The notes under the pieces are model-generated. The model worked only from the letters and a program-made list of their open reading frames with translations. It made no database searches and had not been told where the DNA came from. The position numbers and the translations under genes were made by a program. From Hirudinaria manillensis (Eukaryota > Annelida > Clitellata > Hirudinida > Hirudinidae): a stretch of 64,000 bases of DNA. Positions within the stretch are counted from its first letter, which is position 1; every line of letters starts with the position of its first letter. Below are positions 35,501 through 47,975 of this stretch, one piece after another. The DNA is taken from positions 3,950,001 to 4,014,000 of the forward strand of contig CM067534.1 of the NCBI GenBank assembly GCA_034509925.1, read 5' to 3'.

Positions 35501-38500
35501 AGGAGAAGAGATATTCAAATATATGCAAATATATTCAAATGATATTAAAATGAATCAAATCCGTTCCAAATATCAAACGTGAACAATTAGATAATCCCAA
35601 GTGGCATTTGCTTAACAAATTTCCTTAACTGGATGTGGAGAAATTTTAATTAAAATACAAAGGTATAATTAAAATATTAAAGTAAAATATATGCTGATAA
35701 AAACCATTTTAGATGCAAGTCTAATTGCTAATAAAAAATCATCGAAGCGAGCCCCCACCTCGGCACAGGTGGCCAAAAGATCGACCAAACTGATGAGGTA
35801 CTTGAGTTGGTTGACGTCTGCTCCCGAGGTCAGAATCTCTTCCCTGACCTCCCTCGGTTGGTCCATGACGGCTGCGAGTTTGTTGTAGTCCTGCATGACG
35901 TACTTCATGACGTAAGCTTGGTTTCTCTTTAAAGTCAAGCCCAAACCTTCCACCTTCACAATGACCTGCAAACAAATATTAAATTATTAAATTTAATTAA
36001 ATTATTAAAAAAAATTAATTAAAAAAAAAATAAATTATTAAATTAAATTATTGAATTAAAAACAAATTATTAAATGCGATGTACGTGCAAATATTAGAAA
36101 AGCGATAGAATTAATCCGCAACTGAACGAAACTAAGTGTTGGTTTAATTTTATGATTGTTATTATATTGCAATTATAAATTATATTGGCTTAAATATCAC
36201 AATTTTATGATTGTTATTATATCGCAATTATAAATTATATTGGCATCACAAAAGAGATCTTCTTAAATCCGTGGTTACAAGAAATTTAAATCCTAATTGC
36301 CAACAACAGCATTAACAACTAACAATAACAGCAATGAATTAACATAATTTATGCACGATTAAAAGACGTGCAAGAACGACTTCAAACCTTCAGTAAGTCA
36401 AGAAATTCTGCTCCCGCCCTTTCCTGCAAGGTTCCGATCAGATCAACGATGTTTTGAATTTGTTGCGGCAGGATCTTCAAACAGGTTCTTTGATTGCCAA
36501 TGAAAGCCTCGAACGAAAAGCAATTAAATTATCTTATTTATTTTAAAAATTATCGATTAAATAGATTATAATATTTAATTGGCCTAAAACTATAATTGCA
36601 AAGACCATCAAATTCTACCTGTCGAAATCAAGAAATTACTGAGCAATGAATATGCATGAATATGCATGAATATGCATGAAAGTTAATTGCCAGATGTTTT
36701 TTCTACCTCCTTCAGAGCAACGGCAACTTCCGATTCGACGACTTTGATCTTCAAAAGGATGTCAAGTCGTTCAAAGATCCTCATTTGAACGATCTCGTTG
36801 CCCCTGGCCAGTGCCTTCAGCAGTCTCAGGCATTTCTTCAGAATAACTTCGAGTCCCCTGTACTGCTCCTGAGAAGTTACATAAACAAAGTTCTTACATT
36901 CAATCCTTTCATAAGTGTTGCCAAACATTTTTTCCATTTTGTAACATGTTATCTGCCAGATAGGAATCAAATTTCCTAGGGATATACTTTGAATTTGTGA
37001 TTTTGTTTTTGTGTGATTTGTGGTCTTTTGATTAGAGTTTTGAATTTTGAATAAAAAAAGTCACAAAAAAAAACCGTCCAGGCATTTAGACGAATAGGAC
37101 TGAAACAACAACAAGGCATGGAGAGGGAGATCCCAAGGAAGGAAGGAAAGTATTATTAAATTGTTCCATTATCAGAAATGATAAGATGTTATTACAAGAT
37201 GTTATTGTGTATCACATGATCCAGTTAAGTTCAATAAAAGATCAAAATACCATCAACTTGGCATCAATTTCTGAGGTGAGCATGTCAAAGACCAGTGTGA
37301 GGACCTCTGTTTGAGATAGAAGTACACTTTATAAAGCAGCAGCAGCAGCAGCATCATCATCATCATTATCATCACCGCCACCATAATCACCATCATCGTC
37401 GTCGTCATCCTCAAACTTATTATACAATGTAATGTAATTCTAACCGTGGTTGATGAGAATGTTCTGATTCATTGGATTTCTTTCTGTCTCCTCTTTCGGA
37501 ATCTGGCAAAACCTAAATTGTTGCCAAATTTAAGCATTGGTATCAGAAAAGACAGACAATAAGATCAGTCCTTCATTAAGTAGTTAAATTTATGAGAATC
37601 ATATAAAAACATATTAATTTGATATTTTTATCAAATAGATTAAAAAAAAATAGTGGCATTTCAATTAAGATTACGAGCGGCGAGACAAAGTAACGAAAAG
37701 TGCTCGTAAACACAACACAACAAACACTTGTGACAAAACAGCAAAAAAGAAAAAATTTGACGACTTAACAGATTGGATGAACAATGGAGACGATTCATCA
37801 AACGCATGGCATCAATGTTGTCGTCATTAATATTGCTATTATAAATGCCGTTGTTATTATTATTATTATTATTATTACTATGTTAAAGCATCCCTTATAT
37901 CTACCCATCAATCCATCTACCCATCAATCCATTCACCCATCCATCCATCTATCTTCAACCAGCTTGTAATGAATGCAGAAATCCAAACCCAGTGTAAGTG
38001 TCAAGCACACTGCCCATAGACTTGACTTGATCGTCATTCAACTTGGCTTTCGAGTACCTCCTCAGGATGGGCATCGTCCGAGCGACTTCCCTGTGAACGT
38101 GGCAAGAGTCCGTCGTGATGAGCACCTCGGGGAATTATTTATTTCAATTTATTTAATTATTTAATCTAAATTATTTCAATTTATTTTATTTTATTTAATA
38201 TAGTTTAATTTATTTAATTTCTTTCACGATTAACTGATGTTTTGCAAAAGAAAAGCATCCGACAAACAATCGATACAATAAATTTTGAGCATTATTTGGT
38301 AAGCATAAATCCATTTGTGCAACGCTGGCAATGGGAGATTACCAATAATAACGGAGATGGATGCAGTGGTAAAACTATTAGTATCAATTAGCATCAACAA
38401 ATCTTCTGATATGAAAAAGATAAGTTGGTTTTTTAATACCAACAGTTGGCTTTAAAACTGTTGAGATGAACAATTAGTATGAATCACAGTCCTACGCGAT

Positions 38501-41500
38501 ACTTTGTTCGTATTTAAACATATTTAAATGTATTTAAACATATTTAAACTTAAACTCAATGAATAATTACATTGAAATATTTAAATAAAATATGCGGATG
38601 TTCCTTGCACGAATACGTTTACAGTCTCAAATGCTTATGCAAATGCTCACCATGGCTCTTATGGCCAGTTTGAAAAGTTTAGTTTTTGCAGAATAAAACT
38701 TGTTCAACAACGACAAGGACTTGTTGATCATCTTGTCGTATTTGTAATTTGAAAGGTCCTGGTAAAAATAAAAGAAACAAAAGTCAAGCAATCAAGAGGT
38801 CTCAATTTACTGGAAACAACAACAATTATTCGTATTAATTAATGTTAAGGATGTTATTATTAATGGTTATTAATTGTTATGTTGTAAATATTAATTATTA
38901 ATTGTTATGTTGTAATTAATCGTTCAATTATTATCATCAGGTCATCAAAAAGGCGCTTAAAATATTTATAGAATTGAATTGAATTATTGGAATTCTTAGC
39001 ATTTATTACAAAAAATATAAACTCTTATGTCATTTAAACGTGTCATTTCCAATAAATATTGGGATATTAATAAAGATTTGTTCATCTAAATATCATAAAT
39101 TCATTCATTCTAATACCATAAGTATTGAAGTTATTTGTTCAGAATCAAAGTAAGATGTCGATTCGAACATGTACTTCAAGTCTTTCACTGCCTTTCGTTG
39201 CAGGTTAATTCCTTTCCTGAAATTAAGTTTTAAATTCAATAAATAAATTATAAATAAATTTTTAAAAAAATCAATTTTAAAATTTTTTTAAAATTCCGAA
39301 TGTCTTAAATATAAAAATATTAGGCTGCCATCCATCGATCCATCAACCAAACATCCATCCATCCACCCATCCACAATTAAAATACAATTAAATAAAAATT
39401 CAAACAAATCAATTTTAAGCTGAATAAATAACAATCATCCAAATTTAGAAACCAACTTAGAAGGATCAAAGGGATCAAACTGTTCCTCCAGCAAAGGACA
39501 TAAAATACTGTGAACTCCCTTCAACTTGTTGGCTGCCAATTCGCTCGTCTTGAACTTTGCAATGAAGCTTTCCAGTCTCGAGTTGAACTGAAAGGTTAGC
39601 AAAAGATCCAACACTTCCATGGCCCTGCAGGTAATAGAAAAAATGTGAAAGAATTAAAAAGAATTATTTGAAAATCTCTGGAAATTGATTTCACAAAATC
39701 AATTAAGAGGGTGGCATTAAGAGGGTGGTATTAAGAGGATGGTATTAAGAGGAGGGTATTAAGAGGGTGGTATTAAGAGGTCAATTACTGGTATTTGGCA
39801 TTGACCAGGGCTTCGCATTCCTTGCTAGGTTCAAATCTATCCTTCGACCTGTACATTTGGACAATCTTTTGAGCTTCTTTGGAGAATCCTTGAAATAATC
39901 TCTAAGTTCTCAATTATTAAATCACTTTCAGGACAAAAATCCTTGAGTTAAAAAGCCAAGCCTTTTAGCTCACGTCATTGTATACTTAAATAATTTAATT
40001 ATTTAATTTCAAGAACAAATATAAATAAATAAGAACTAAAATAGTATGTATTATTTAATTTCAACTAATTAAAAAGAATTAAAACGAATTATCGACGTCT
40101 TCAAACCTTTGTCCGTGTCGGGTGGAAATGGTTTGTCGTGTTTACATTCGAGAATCAGGAGAAGTGGCTTCAGCAGTTTCTTAATGTCCTCGCTGCCATA
40201 GTAACCAAACTTCACGAGGAAGTGAAACAACCTCAGCACCTACGTGGGAAATCCCCCGATTATTAAATAAATTAAATATTAATCCCCCGATTATTAAATA
40301 TTATACAAATATTGTCATATATTAAATAATAAAAAAAAGTAAATTCCAACAAAAGTTGCTAATTTGACGAGTCTAAAATATAATTGAAAATACTTTCTGG
40401 GTGGGTGCAAATAGAGTCGGAATGATTTTTATAAAATTATTCTTAAACATATTTAATTCAACCTGCTCAATGAGCATGTTGTGCCCTCTTTGAGATGCAA
40501 CCATTTCCTTGATGTCCAATAGAAACTCTGCAATCCAGTCTCGAATCACGGGGAACAGGGTCACCAAGTCCTTGATTATCTGAAAGTGACGAAAGGCAAT
40601 GCTAGCAGCAGCAGCGCATATCTTAAAGAGATTAACATAATTTATTCAATGTTTACCCCTTCTGGTGCAAGCCAGTTTTCAATTGCAGGAATAGACTTTT
40701 TAACCTGGAAAAGAATTGTTTTCCTATCAAATATCAGGGCGGAGTCAAATGAATGATTGGCAGCTCTCATTCGAGCACAACATCATTCACATAAGGAACA
40801 CATAACCAATAAAAACAACAATAACAACCCCTCGTCACGGAGACAAGAAAATAAAAACAAAAGCGAATTCATAACTTTCCGCTTCGAATCGTTCACTGCC
40901 GATCCGTTCAAAAAAATTGCTAACGAATTCTCCGTCCGCGTTCGGTCCCGGAGAAAGGATGTCCTCGTAGATAAAAGAGAGATTAGTGTGGTCGAGAACA
41001 GAGTAATTGGTTCCAACGTCAATGTACAGCCCTGTCAGAAAATCAAGATTGGCTCCGAATTACATTCCCATGGCGGTCATAAATGACGATTGATAAAACT
41101 ACACTTAAACATATGTGTACGTATTTGTGAGCTAACCATAAAAAGCATTAAAGAACTATGGATGAATCTTCCTTTTTAGTCTTAATTTTTTGTTTTTAAA
41201 AAAGGTGAAAGTCAAATAAATAAATAAATAAATAAATAAATAACTAGGCTTACGATTTGTATGTTTGAATGTACATATTTTCTAATTAACCAAAAAATGT
41301 AATTAAACATTAAATTGGAATAAATATTTAATATTGAAAAGAACGCCCCACCGACGATGAGATCGCAATATTTGGCCCTGAGACTGTCAGGCAGGAGAGT
41401 CGACCTGAGGGAAAGGAAGGCCTCGTCCCAAGTCAGGATTCCGAGTTCTCGGGTGATGACGAATATCGAGAAATCATTTCGTCCCTGGCAGCCGTAGGAA

Positions 41501-43224
41501 GGTAGAGAGTTTAAAATCGTCAAGTTATAATAAGTTGTCAATTTATAATAAATAGTTTATTTATAATAAATCCTCGATTTAATAATAAATCATCAATTTA
41601 TGATAAGTCATCAATTTGTTCGCTCCTACGTAGCAAAGATTCCCGTAAAGATCCAACTGGTGTTCAAAGAAGATGACGTCTTCGTCGTTGAAACACGTGC
41701 TTTCCTTCTGAATTCAAGTCAAGATTAGATTAATTAATTAATTAATTAATAAAATGATTAAACATTAGATTTGATAAAATGGTCTCAAATTTTGAATTTC
41801 TATTCACTATAATAATTCTCAGGTTACAGATGCCATCAGACACGACTTTAAAGGGATTGTTAAATCGATTAAATGCACATTAATTTCATGGAATTCTCTC
41901 AGAGGCGGTCATAAAAAACAACAACAACGAACGTCGACAAATTCGTGCAAAGGATCCCAAGCCATTCCGTTGTTCCTGGAGACGTAAATTATGTTCGGTT
42001 GTCCGTTGACGTTTTGACCTCTCTCTGTTAGGAATCTCATTCCGACCTGATGTTATAAATTGGCTCACAAATTGAAATGTATGATGTCACATCATCATCA
42101 TCATCATTGTCTATCATCAACATCATTATCAACACCATCATCATTGTCATCATTTATTCACCTTATCCCTCCTAAGCCAGTGTTCTGTGATGTAAGTCTG
42201 GTTGTTAGGAATGGCCACGCCATTGCAAACACACAAAACGTTCAGAAGATCCAGATACCTGTAATTCTAAAAATATAAAAATATTATAAAATATATTTAG
42301 CAAAAAGAATTAATAAAAAAAAAGAAGTAATTAAAAAAAAAATTGAATGCATTTATGATATAATCAATTAAGTTTCCTCTTTACTTTGTTGAGCTTCAAC
42401 AAGCCAACAAAGAGTTCTATCTGCTCCTGACTTATTCTGTCCACGATCTTTCTGTTGTCGCGGATTAGCTCGGCAATCATTTTGGCGACGTTCAGACCGA
42501 TGTCTCCCTGATGTTGGAAATGAAAAGACAAACGTTAATTCTTTTGCATGGATTTTATACGAATAAATTCAAATAAATATCAGAATAAATTCAAAATAGA
42601 TTTTAGTAGTATCCACGATATGCTCAGGTCCACAGGTCAGGAAATTTTAATAAGTCAACAATCCCAATGTAGGACGATACCATTTTGGATTCCTTTTCAG
42701 ACTTTATTGTAAACTTATTGGAAACCATTAAATCATTATCTTACCACTTTGACAGTAATCTGGGTCTGAAAGAAGTCAATGTATTTGGCAAAATAGAGAG
42801 CATTTTTGCGACTGTTTCCGATCATGTAGGTGTACAAGACGTCGTAGGCTCCCTTGAAGATCTTCGTCAGGTGGGTCTGATCAGAAGCTCCCTGAAGAGG
42901 ATGCTGAAGCACTCTCACCAGAAGATCTATAATCTGAGGTCACAAAAAACCAACAACATCTGTCTGTCAGTCAAAGCACGATTTTGAATTTCAATTGAAA
43001 AGTCCAAATGAATTTCAATTTACTTTCAATTGTTAACCTCTAAAGGTGCTTATAAGCTCAACATAATGTAATCACTGATATTTGTTTTAAATGATTCTCC
43101 ACGGAATAGGTGCTTACTCTCAGATTCCTCATAAGCTTTTGTCTCTTTTTGCTTGCCACTCCCTTGATGATCATGAAGTTCTTCAGCTCTTCCAAGGCCT
43201 GGACACATTGTCGACAACAACAAC

Positions 43225-43263
<39 letters not shown>

Positions 43264-46200
43264 GACCAAAATAACAATGATGATTTTGACAACAACAAGA
43301 ACAACAACAAATCAAACATTTTTCTAGTAGAAGGAAACTACTCAAACTCCAATCACTCACCTGAGTTATTTTAAATGCTTTCTTTGCGTTCAAAATTTTT
43401 CCGAGATTCCTCTGCCAAATGAAAATTAAATTTTAAATCTATTTATTTAAATATTTTTATCTATTTATTTAAATATTTATTTCATTCTAAATCTATTAAT
43501 TTAAAACATTGCAAAGGGCAGCTCACATCAAGGATGTGATTGAGCAGAAACGGCACCATTCCAGCAGTGTAGTTGAAGGCAGACATGTTTTCAGGCTCCA
43601 CCACTTGGAGAGTGTAGGCGTCGTGGTAGACTTTTTCGCCACTGGCTGATATCTGGAAAGATCTCGTCGTTATATACCGCAATCGTTTTCGCACCACTTT
43701 GTTCAAGGAAAATCGATTAAATATTAACTTAATTAAATTAATTAATTAAATAATAATAATATTGATGATCGTTAGATCTTTTAAATATCCATTTAGAAAG
43801 TTACCTTCCTTAAAGTAGCAGCATCCCATCTGAGACTCTTCAGAGACTCACCGCTTTCACCTTCTGTTTGTCTCAGTTGTCTCCTAACATATTCTTCATC
43901 TGTTGAAAGAAATTTAAATGAACAACAAGATGAAACATCATGAGGTCTGCAATGACAACATTAAATGCCCAAGCGATATTCAACAAGGATCACGAGATAA
44001 CGGATAACCTAATTAACTAAGTCAGGTATAATTAATTAATAATAATTAATTAACATTAACCAATATTAATAATGAGCGCTATTAGCCAATCACAAATATA
44101 ACTTTAAAATATAAAATTAAATATAACTACAATCACATACCCCTCATGGCATGGAGCCAATATCCTGTAATGACATGCTCAATCCTTGCATAGCTATCAA
44201 AGATTATCTCATCTACCTCCTGTTGTTAATATTTTGAAAGATATCAGAATAAAATATTTTCCTAAAAATTTAATTCTTTTAAAATTAAGAATTATTATTG
44301 CAACTTGTACACTAATTTTATATATATTATACATAATATAATCTCTGAGTGAGCAACTGATTGAGTGAGTGGATGAAGACTTAAATCTTTTCATAACCTC
44401 CAGAGAATTCATAACAAAGAACTCACCTTGGCCTTTCAGTAAGCATAAATAAGTTAAAGTAGATTTTAAAATATTCACAGCAATCATTAATATTTATTTC
44501 CAATATTTATTTCTGCCAGTCGTACCTTGATGACCGGATGGACCCTGAAGACAGTTCTCGGGTCGTTGGAGTCCGAGGTGAGGGTGACCTTCCTGTCCGT
44601 GGTGATGCAGAGGTACTGCCTGGTGGTCATGTGTCGGAAGCGAATCTGCTGCTCCCATCTGATCACGTCGCCTGCAATTTCAGCTAGCGATTGCATTACA
44701 TAGATTATTTAATCTTATGCTAATAATTAAATATATTATATTCAGATACATTATTAAATCTAATAGATTAGAAAAACGTAATTAAGGAACTTGCAATGAG
44801 TGGCCAGGAATGATGTTCAATTTTTGAATTAAGAAATTTTAATGTTTTAAATATTAAATCATATTAAATATTAAATCAAATTATATTGTTGCACTGATGC
44901 ACCAGAATCCATAACCAAAGTAACCAAAGAAAAAAAAACATAATTTTGCAACAATAGAAAGACTTTGACTTTGAAGTGTTTGATTAAATCCATTCAATTG
45001 GTGACAATGTTACAATTATTCTAAAAATGTACTTAAAAAGGTACTGCATTTCTTCATCAAGTTGCACTTCAAAATAGATCAAAATGGTCTCACCATTAAG
45101 CAGGCTAGTCTCAGTCTCAACTTGCCAGAAGGTATTGGCAGAAGTCGTAGGATAGAGGGACTTTGGAACTAACTGGTCAACCTCTCTGATCCTAAGATGG
45201 ACTAAAAGCAAGTGAAACCAATTCAAAAATTATAAAAATCCTTTCAGACCATCAATAAGAATGCAAGACCAAGATAAACACCAAAATCAAGCTTAAAGAT
45301 TATAATAGTATATATACAATGTCATGAGCTGAAAGTAGAGATAGCAACAATTAATTGTTGCCCCTGCAGCTCAAGTGCAAGGCGCTATATAAATGACATA
45401 TTATTATTATTATTTTATTGTTATTATTAATTTTATTAGTATTATTATAAGTCCAAATTGCAATTTACATTTATTAAGTCTCTTTATTAAACAATAGAAT
45501 GATTATCCTTTGGAAGTTAAAAAAATACTCAAACCATCTTCTGTGACTTCATCATCAAACAGTCCCTCAGCAACAACAAATGCCTCCAATTCTTTATGGA
45601 ACAGTCTGATGGCACTTCCACCCTAGAATAATTAATTAAATATATTAAATTAAAATTAATTAAACATTTTAAATCCCTCATGTCTCTGTTTGTTGTTTGA
45701 ATTAACAACTTCATCCATAACTGTCACGAAGGGTTTGCATACAAACGAATTTCTAATAAACTAGAAACCGGCTGGATTACATTTTATTAATTATATTATA
45801 TTAATTATATTATATTATATTATATTATATTATATTATATTATATTATATTATATTATATTATATTATATTATATTATATTATATTATATTATATTATAT
45901 TATATTATATTATATTATATTATATTATATTATATTATATTATATTATATTATATTATATTATATTATATTATATTATATTATATTATATGACAAAGTAT
46001 TAAAAATCAAAAAGTTCAAAGTGTGACCCTGAGATATTCTTTTTGCTCCTCTGAGTGCCTGTAGCACTTGACCACCGTGAACCCGGCAGGTTGAACGCCA
46101 AGGTTCAACTCGGAGCTGAAGCAAAATCAAATAAAAAATAATCAAATAAAATAATCAGAAAAAAATTAAATAATAAAAACAAATCACATGTTATCAACAA

Positions 46201-47975
46201 TAAATCAGATTAAAGTAAAGCTTTAAATCTATTTAATTTAGGTCCACCTAACAACAATATTAATAATAGTGATAGTGACAATGATGATGATGATGATGAT
46301 GCCAGAAACATTGTCATTGGACTTTTACTAGAAAGATCATTACATTGACAACCACTGAATCACACCACCCCGCATCATTTATGGATATTATTTTAATATA
46401 ATTTTAAATTTTATTGCTAGTGCATCCAAATCCTATGAATCTGAATGCAGTTCAAGCAAAGCTACCTAAATGTCTATAAAACAACCTCGCAACAAGAGAG
46501 ATTGTAAAACATGGAAATCGTGAAAGACAAGCAACCCTGAATAAACAACATTGCTCATGACCTCGTATTGAAAGTAAACACTGCACTGACCCACTTGTAT
46601 AGACAAACATTCCATCCCTCCTCATGTAACATGCAACAGTTTTGATCCAGAAATATTATAATATAACACACAGCCACAAAGATTATGTGAAGAAAACATA
46701 TAAAGATTATACTGAATAAGTTATATGTTAACCACCCCCTTGAAATATTTGTGGCATCTTTAATTTAATAAAATTAATTAATATAAATAATTAATTCAAT
46801 TACTGACCCAACTGAAAAGTTATCAATTTTCCAAGGTGAGCCGACATGAAAAAATTGTCCCGGGGACTTGACACTCTCGAAGATAATTTGATCAAATATT
46901 TGCACCTAAAAAAATAAATTTGTGACAAAAGAACGTTAAGCAAAACACATCTAATCCAATTAATATTAATGAAATCTAACTGATTCTCCCTCTGTTTTAA
47001 CTTTGTAACGTGGCAGGATTTTTATCTGAGCATGTTTTCCATTATAGTCCAACAGATGGACCTAGAAAATAATTATATTTTAACAAATTTCTTGGTTTTT
47101 ATTTTATTTATTTTTTTGTTCTTTTAATGTTTCCTCCGTGGATGGAGATTCAATTTGATGAGATGCTTTACAAAGAACAAAGCAGAGCAAATGATTACCA
47201 GCATGTTGTTTTTGTCACGCCTGCTTGTTGTTGTAGTGCTGATGTGGATGAATTTTTCTGTGAAGACATGCTTCAGCTAAAAACATCAGAACAATCTATC
47301 TGAGCATTCATAGATTCAAGAAATAATTAAATCTATTGAACCTGAATTATTTCGCCATATCTGACTCGTTTTCCATGTTGTCTTTTCTGCTCTGCCACGT
47401 TGTCATCATTTTCAGCATCAGCAGCAAACTAAAAATGGAATCAGAACATTAATGAACTACAAGGAGTTGCACTAAACTTCCCAAATACTTTAGCTTGGGC
47501 TTTTTGTGCTCTAATTTCCAAACTGTCCTGCCCCTCACTGTGATGCTGCAGGAGTTTCCTATACTTTTTGTTCAACTTGTATCGATTTTGAATGCAAACT
47601 TGAAATTGTATTGCTGCCAGTTCATATAAACAACATTATAAATAAATGCAAATGAATTTTTAAAAAAATTACGAGAAAGCTTTCGATATTGGCTAATAAT
47701 AATTGTACAACCGCTTAGTAAATACCATAAGATACATTCTCACAAATCACCTTGTGGGCATGGCACATGTTTTGGTTTTTCCCTATCTTGCCACTGGTAA
47801 ACATAAATACTGTTGAATGCTGAACTGGAAATATATTTTAAAAGAACATATAACATTCCAAAAAATATTTTACCGACAAAATTATCATTCACCTCGTTTG
47901 AACGTTGTAAACATAACCTTCGTTTTCTTCGCAATAAAGGCTAATAAAATCTCCGAAACAAAGAAAATCGCTCAT
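22623..47975 (-). CDS. ITPR: Divergent inositol 1,4,5-trisphosphate receptor channel
   Basis: A 25-kb gene of more than 50 exons encoding a full-length IP3-receptor-like ER calcium-release channel, roughly 2,500 aa (not fully summed). It opens MSDFLCFGDFISLYCEENEG, matching the family start MS--FL-IGD--SLY. In order: beta-trefoil domains, helical ARM repeats, a long regulatory region, six membrane segments, the conserved gate helix (LNIIFGIIVDTFSELRD), a CxxC/HxxxxH zinc motif, a coiled coil and a long Ser/Arg-rich tail. RyR is excluded by length and by the absence of SPRY/RyR repeats. Two hallmark motifs are missing: the RTTGR IP3-contact loop and the GGGVGD selectivity filter. The reading frame is intact through all exons checked, so this is not a decayed pseudogene. 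It is transcribed head-to-head with CTTNBP2, and its introns hold most of the window's tandem repeats. Confidence 0.97.
23684..24048. repeat. Minisatellite, 20-bp unit, ITPR intron
   Basis: About 18 copies of ATTACAATTCAGTACAACTC with minor variants (AACTTG, AACCAA). It ends within about 10 bases of the splice donor of the ITPR exon 24192-24055. The long plus-strand open frame across it is a repeat artefact. Confidence 0.97.
24203..24359. repeat. Tandem duplication at an ITPR splice acceptor, period about 103 bp
   Basis: Two copies (about 24203-24256 and 24306-24359) start with TTCAATTGGACTTTCAGG and end in trinucleotide CAT/CGT runs. The first copy begins about 10 bases inside the intron from the acceptor at 24193. 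Confidence 0.9.
25915..26030. repeat. Short AT-rich tandem repeat, ITPR intron
   Basis: Five or six copies of a TGGTATATATTAATGG-like unit of 15-20 bp in the intron between the S4-region exon and the S5/pore exon. Confidence 0.85.
26846..26960. repeat. CAT/CAC trinucleotide microsatellite, ITPR intron
   Basis: About 115 bp of mixed CAT and CAC repeats, ending six bases from the splice donor of the second membrane-segment exon (27120-26968). The Met/Val-only minus-strand frame is an artefact. Confidence 0.95.
27155..27306. repeat. 44-bp tandem repeat, ITPR intron
   Basis: About 3.5 copies of a unit containing AACTTATTATGCGCATAACG and GCAAATCCAACA. It starts about 35 bp from the acceptor of the exon 27120-26968. 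Each unit includes the palindrome ATGCGCAT. Confidence 0.93.
27780..27862. repeat. 13-bp tandem repeat, ITPR intron
   Basis: About six copies of a TTTATTAAACGAT/TTTATTAAACAAT unit, close to the donor of the exon near 28065-27890. Confidence 0.9.
28282..28365. repeat. 15-bp tandem repeat, ITPR intron
   Basis: Five exact or near-exact copies of ATACAATACAAAATG. Confidence 0.95.
28588..28691. repeat. (TTA)n microsatellite, ITPR intron
   Basis: About 105 bp of TTA repeats with a few TTG interruptions, about 35 bp from the acceptor of the exon starting near 28547. Confidence 0.97.
29651..30030. repeat. 173-bp tandem repeat extending to an ITPR splice donor
   Basis: Three copies of a block starting ATTCATTTCCCT(C/T)CACT and running into CGACCAAC-like text occur at about 29651, 29823 and 29997, spaced 172-174 bp. 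The third copy ends exactly at the donor of the exon that finishes at 30031. On the coding strand each copy opens with a near-copy of the donor-side intron sequence (gttggtcg). Confidence 0.9.
32291..32331. repeat. 10-bp tandem repeat, ITPR intron
   Basis: Four copies of CCATTTAAAG, close to the edge of the exon near 32350. Confidence 0.9.
34388..34495. repeat. Tandem duplication, about 55 bp, ITPR intron
   Basis: Two copies of a segment containing TTATTATAACCT(A/G)TTATGA followed by CCTATAACCTATA. Confidence 0.9.
36138..36246. repeat. Tandem duplication, about 57 bp, ITPR intron
   Basis: Two near-identical copies of TTTTATGATTGTTATTATAT followed by GCAATTATAAATTATATTGGC. Confidence 0.93.
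37890..37956. repeat. CCAT-rich microsatellite, ITPR intron
   Basis: Imperfect CCAT/CAATCCAT repeats. A similar short CCATCCATCCAC tract is at 39349-39372. The block lies about 20-30 bp from the donor near 37989. Confidence 0.85.
39703..39781. repeat. 14-bp tandem repeat, ITPR intron
   Basis: Five and a half copies of AAGAGGGTGGTATT, ending within about 10 bases of the splice donor of the exon 39893-39790. Confidence 0.95.
43209..43262. repeat. (AAT)n microsatellite, ITPR intron
   Basis: AAC/AAT repeats starting about 10 bases from the acceptor of ITPR exon 43198-43118. Confidence 0.95.
45340..45420 (+). mobile_element. SINE-like 3' tail (copy 1)
   Basis: The sequence GCAAGGCGCTATATAAATGA continues to CATATTA and an ATT microsatellite (45384-45403 is the identical core). 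The core also occurs at 59691-59710. A GCGCTATATAAAT-(ATT)n ending is typical of SINE/LINE 3' tails in marine invertebrates. Only a short 3' fragment is recognisable; the 5' tRNA-like part was not found. It lies in an ITPR intron. Confidence 0.55.
45787..45992. repeat. (TATAT)n-type pentanucleotide microsatellite
   Basis: About 200 bp of almost perfect ATATT pentamer repeat in the ITPR intron between exons 46115-46028 and 45622-45535. It is the longest pure microsatellite in the window. Confidence 0.98.

Larger units (their letters stand above)
28000..41060 (-). other. ITPR: ITPR central ARM and regulatory region
   Basis: About 30 exons. Recognisable conserved blocks include LRLFHFLVKFGYYG (near 40220), AMEVLDLLLTFQFNSRLE (39600), FCQIPKEETERNP (37500), EQYRGLEVILKKCLRLLKAL (36870), TLKRNQAYVMKYVMQ (35930), GENRFIESMCQTIM (35480), EELDIRSLQLLRAIIHNEER (33130) and DDGFIKLVLSLLARMC (31190). 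A disordered, highly charged linker is encoded at 31657-31405 (ARKKKTEESKTTSAKEKKQ). The exon starting near 28540 and the next one (28065-27890) lead into the first membrane helix. Exon edges between about 33000 and 32300 were not all resolved. Confidence 0.88.
41352..47975 (-). other. ITPR: ITPR N-terminal ligand-binding region, exons 1-22
   Basis: Exons: 47975-47893, 47793-47726, 47613-47489, 47428-47342, 47270-47199, 47061-46981, 46905-46808, 46115-46028, 45622-45535, 45201-45094, 44671-44526, 44219-44141, 43899-43805, 43652-43527, 43411-43361, 43198-43118, 42933-42745, 42507-42385, 42266-42162, 42046-41933, 41707-41630, 41484-41352. They total 2218 nt (739 codons plus one base) with every junction in phase. 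This covers the suppressor domain and both halves of the IP3-binding core. Conserved stretches include FKVCIQNRY-like text (QVCIQNRYK), IRLFHKELEAF, RFRHMTTRQYLCIT, FRVHPVIK and DNRKIVDRISQEQIELFV. The beta-domain loop carrying RTTGR in vertebrates reads LVPKSLYPTTSANTFW. Confidence 0.93.
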
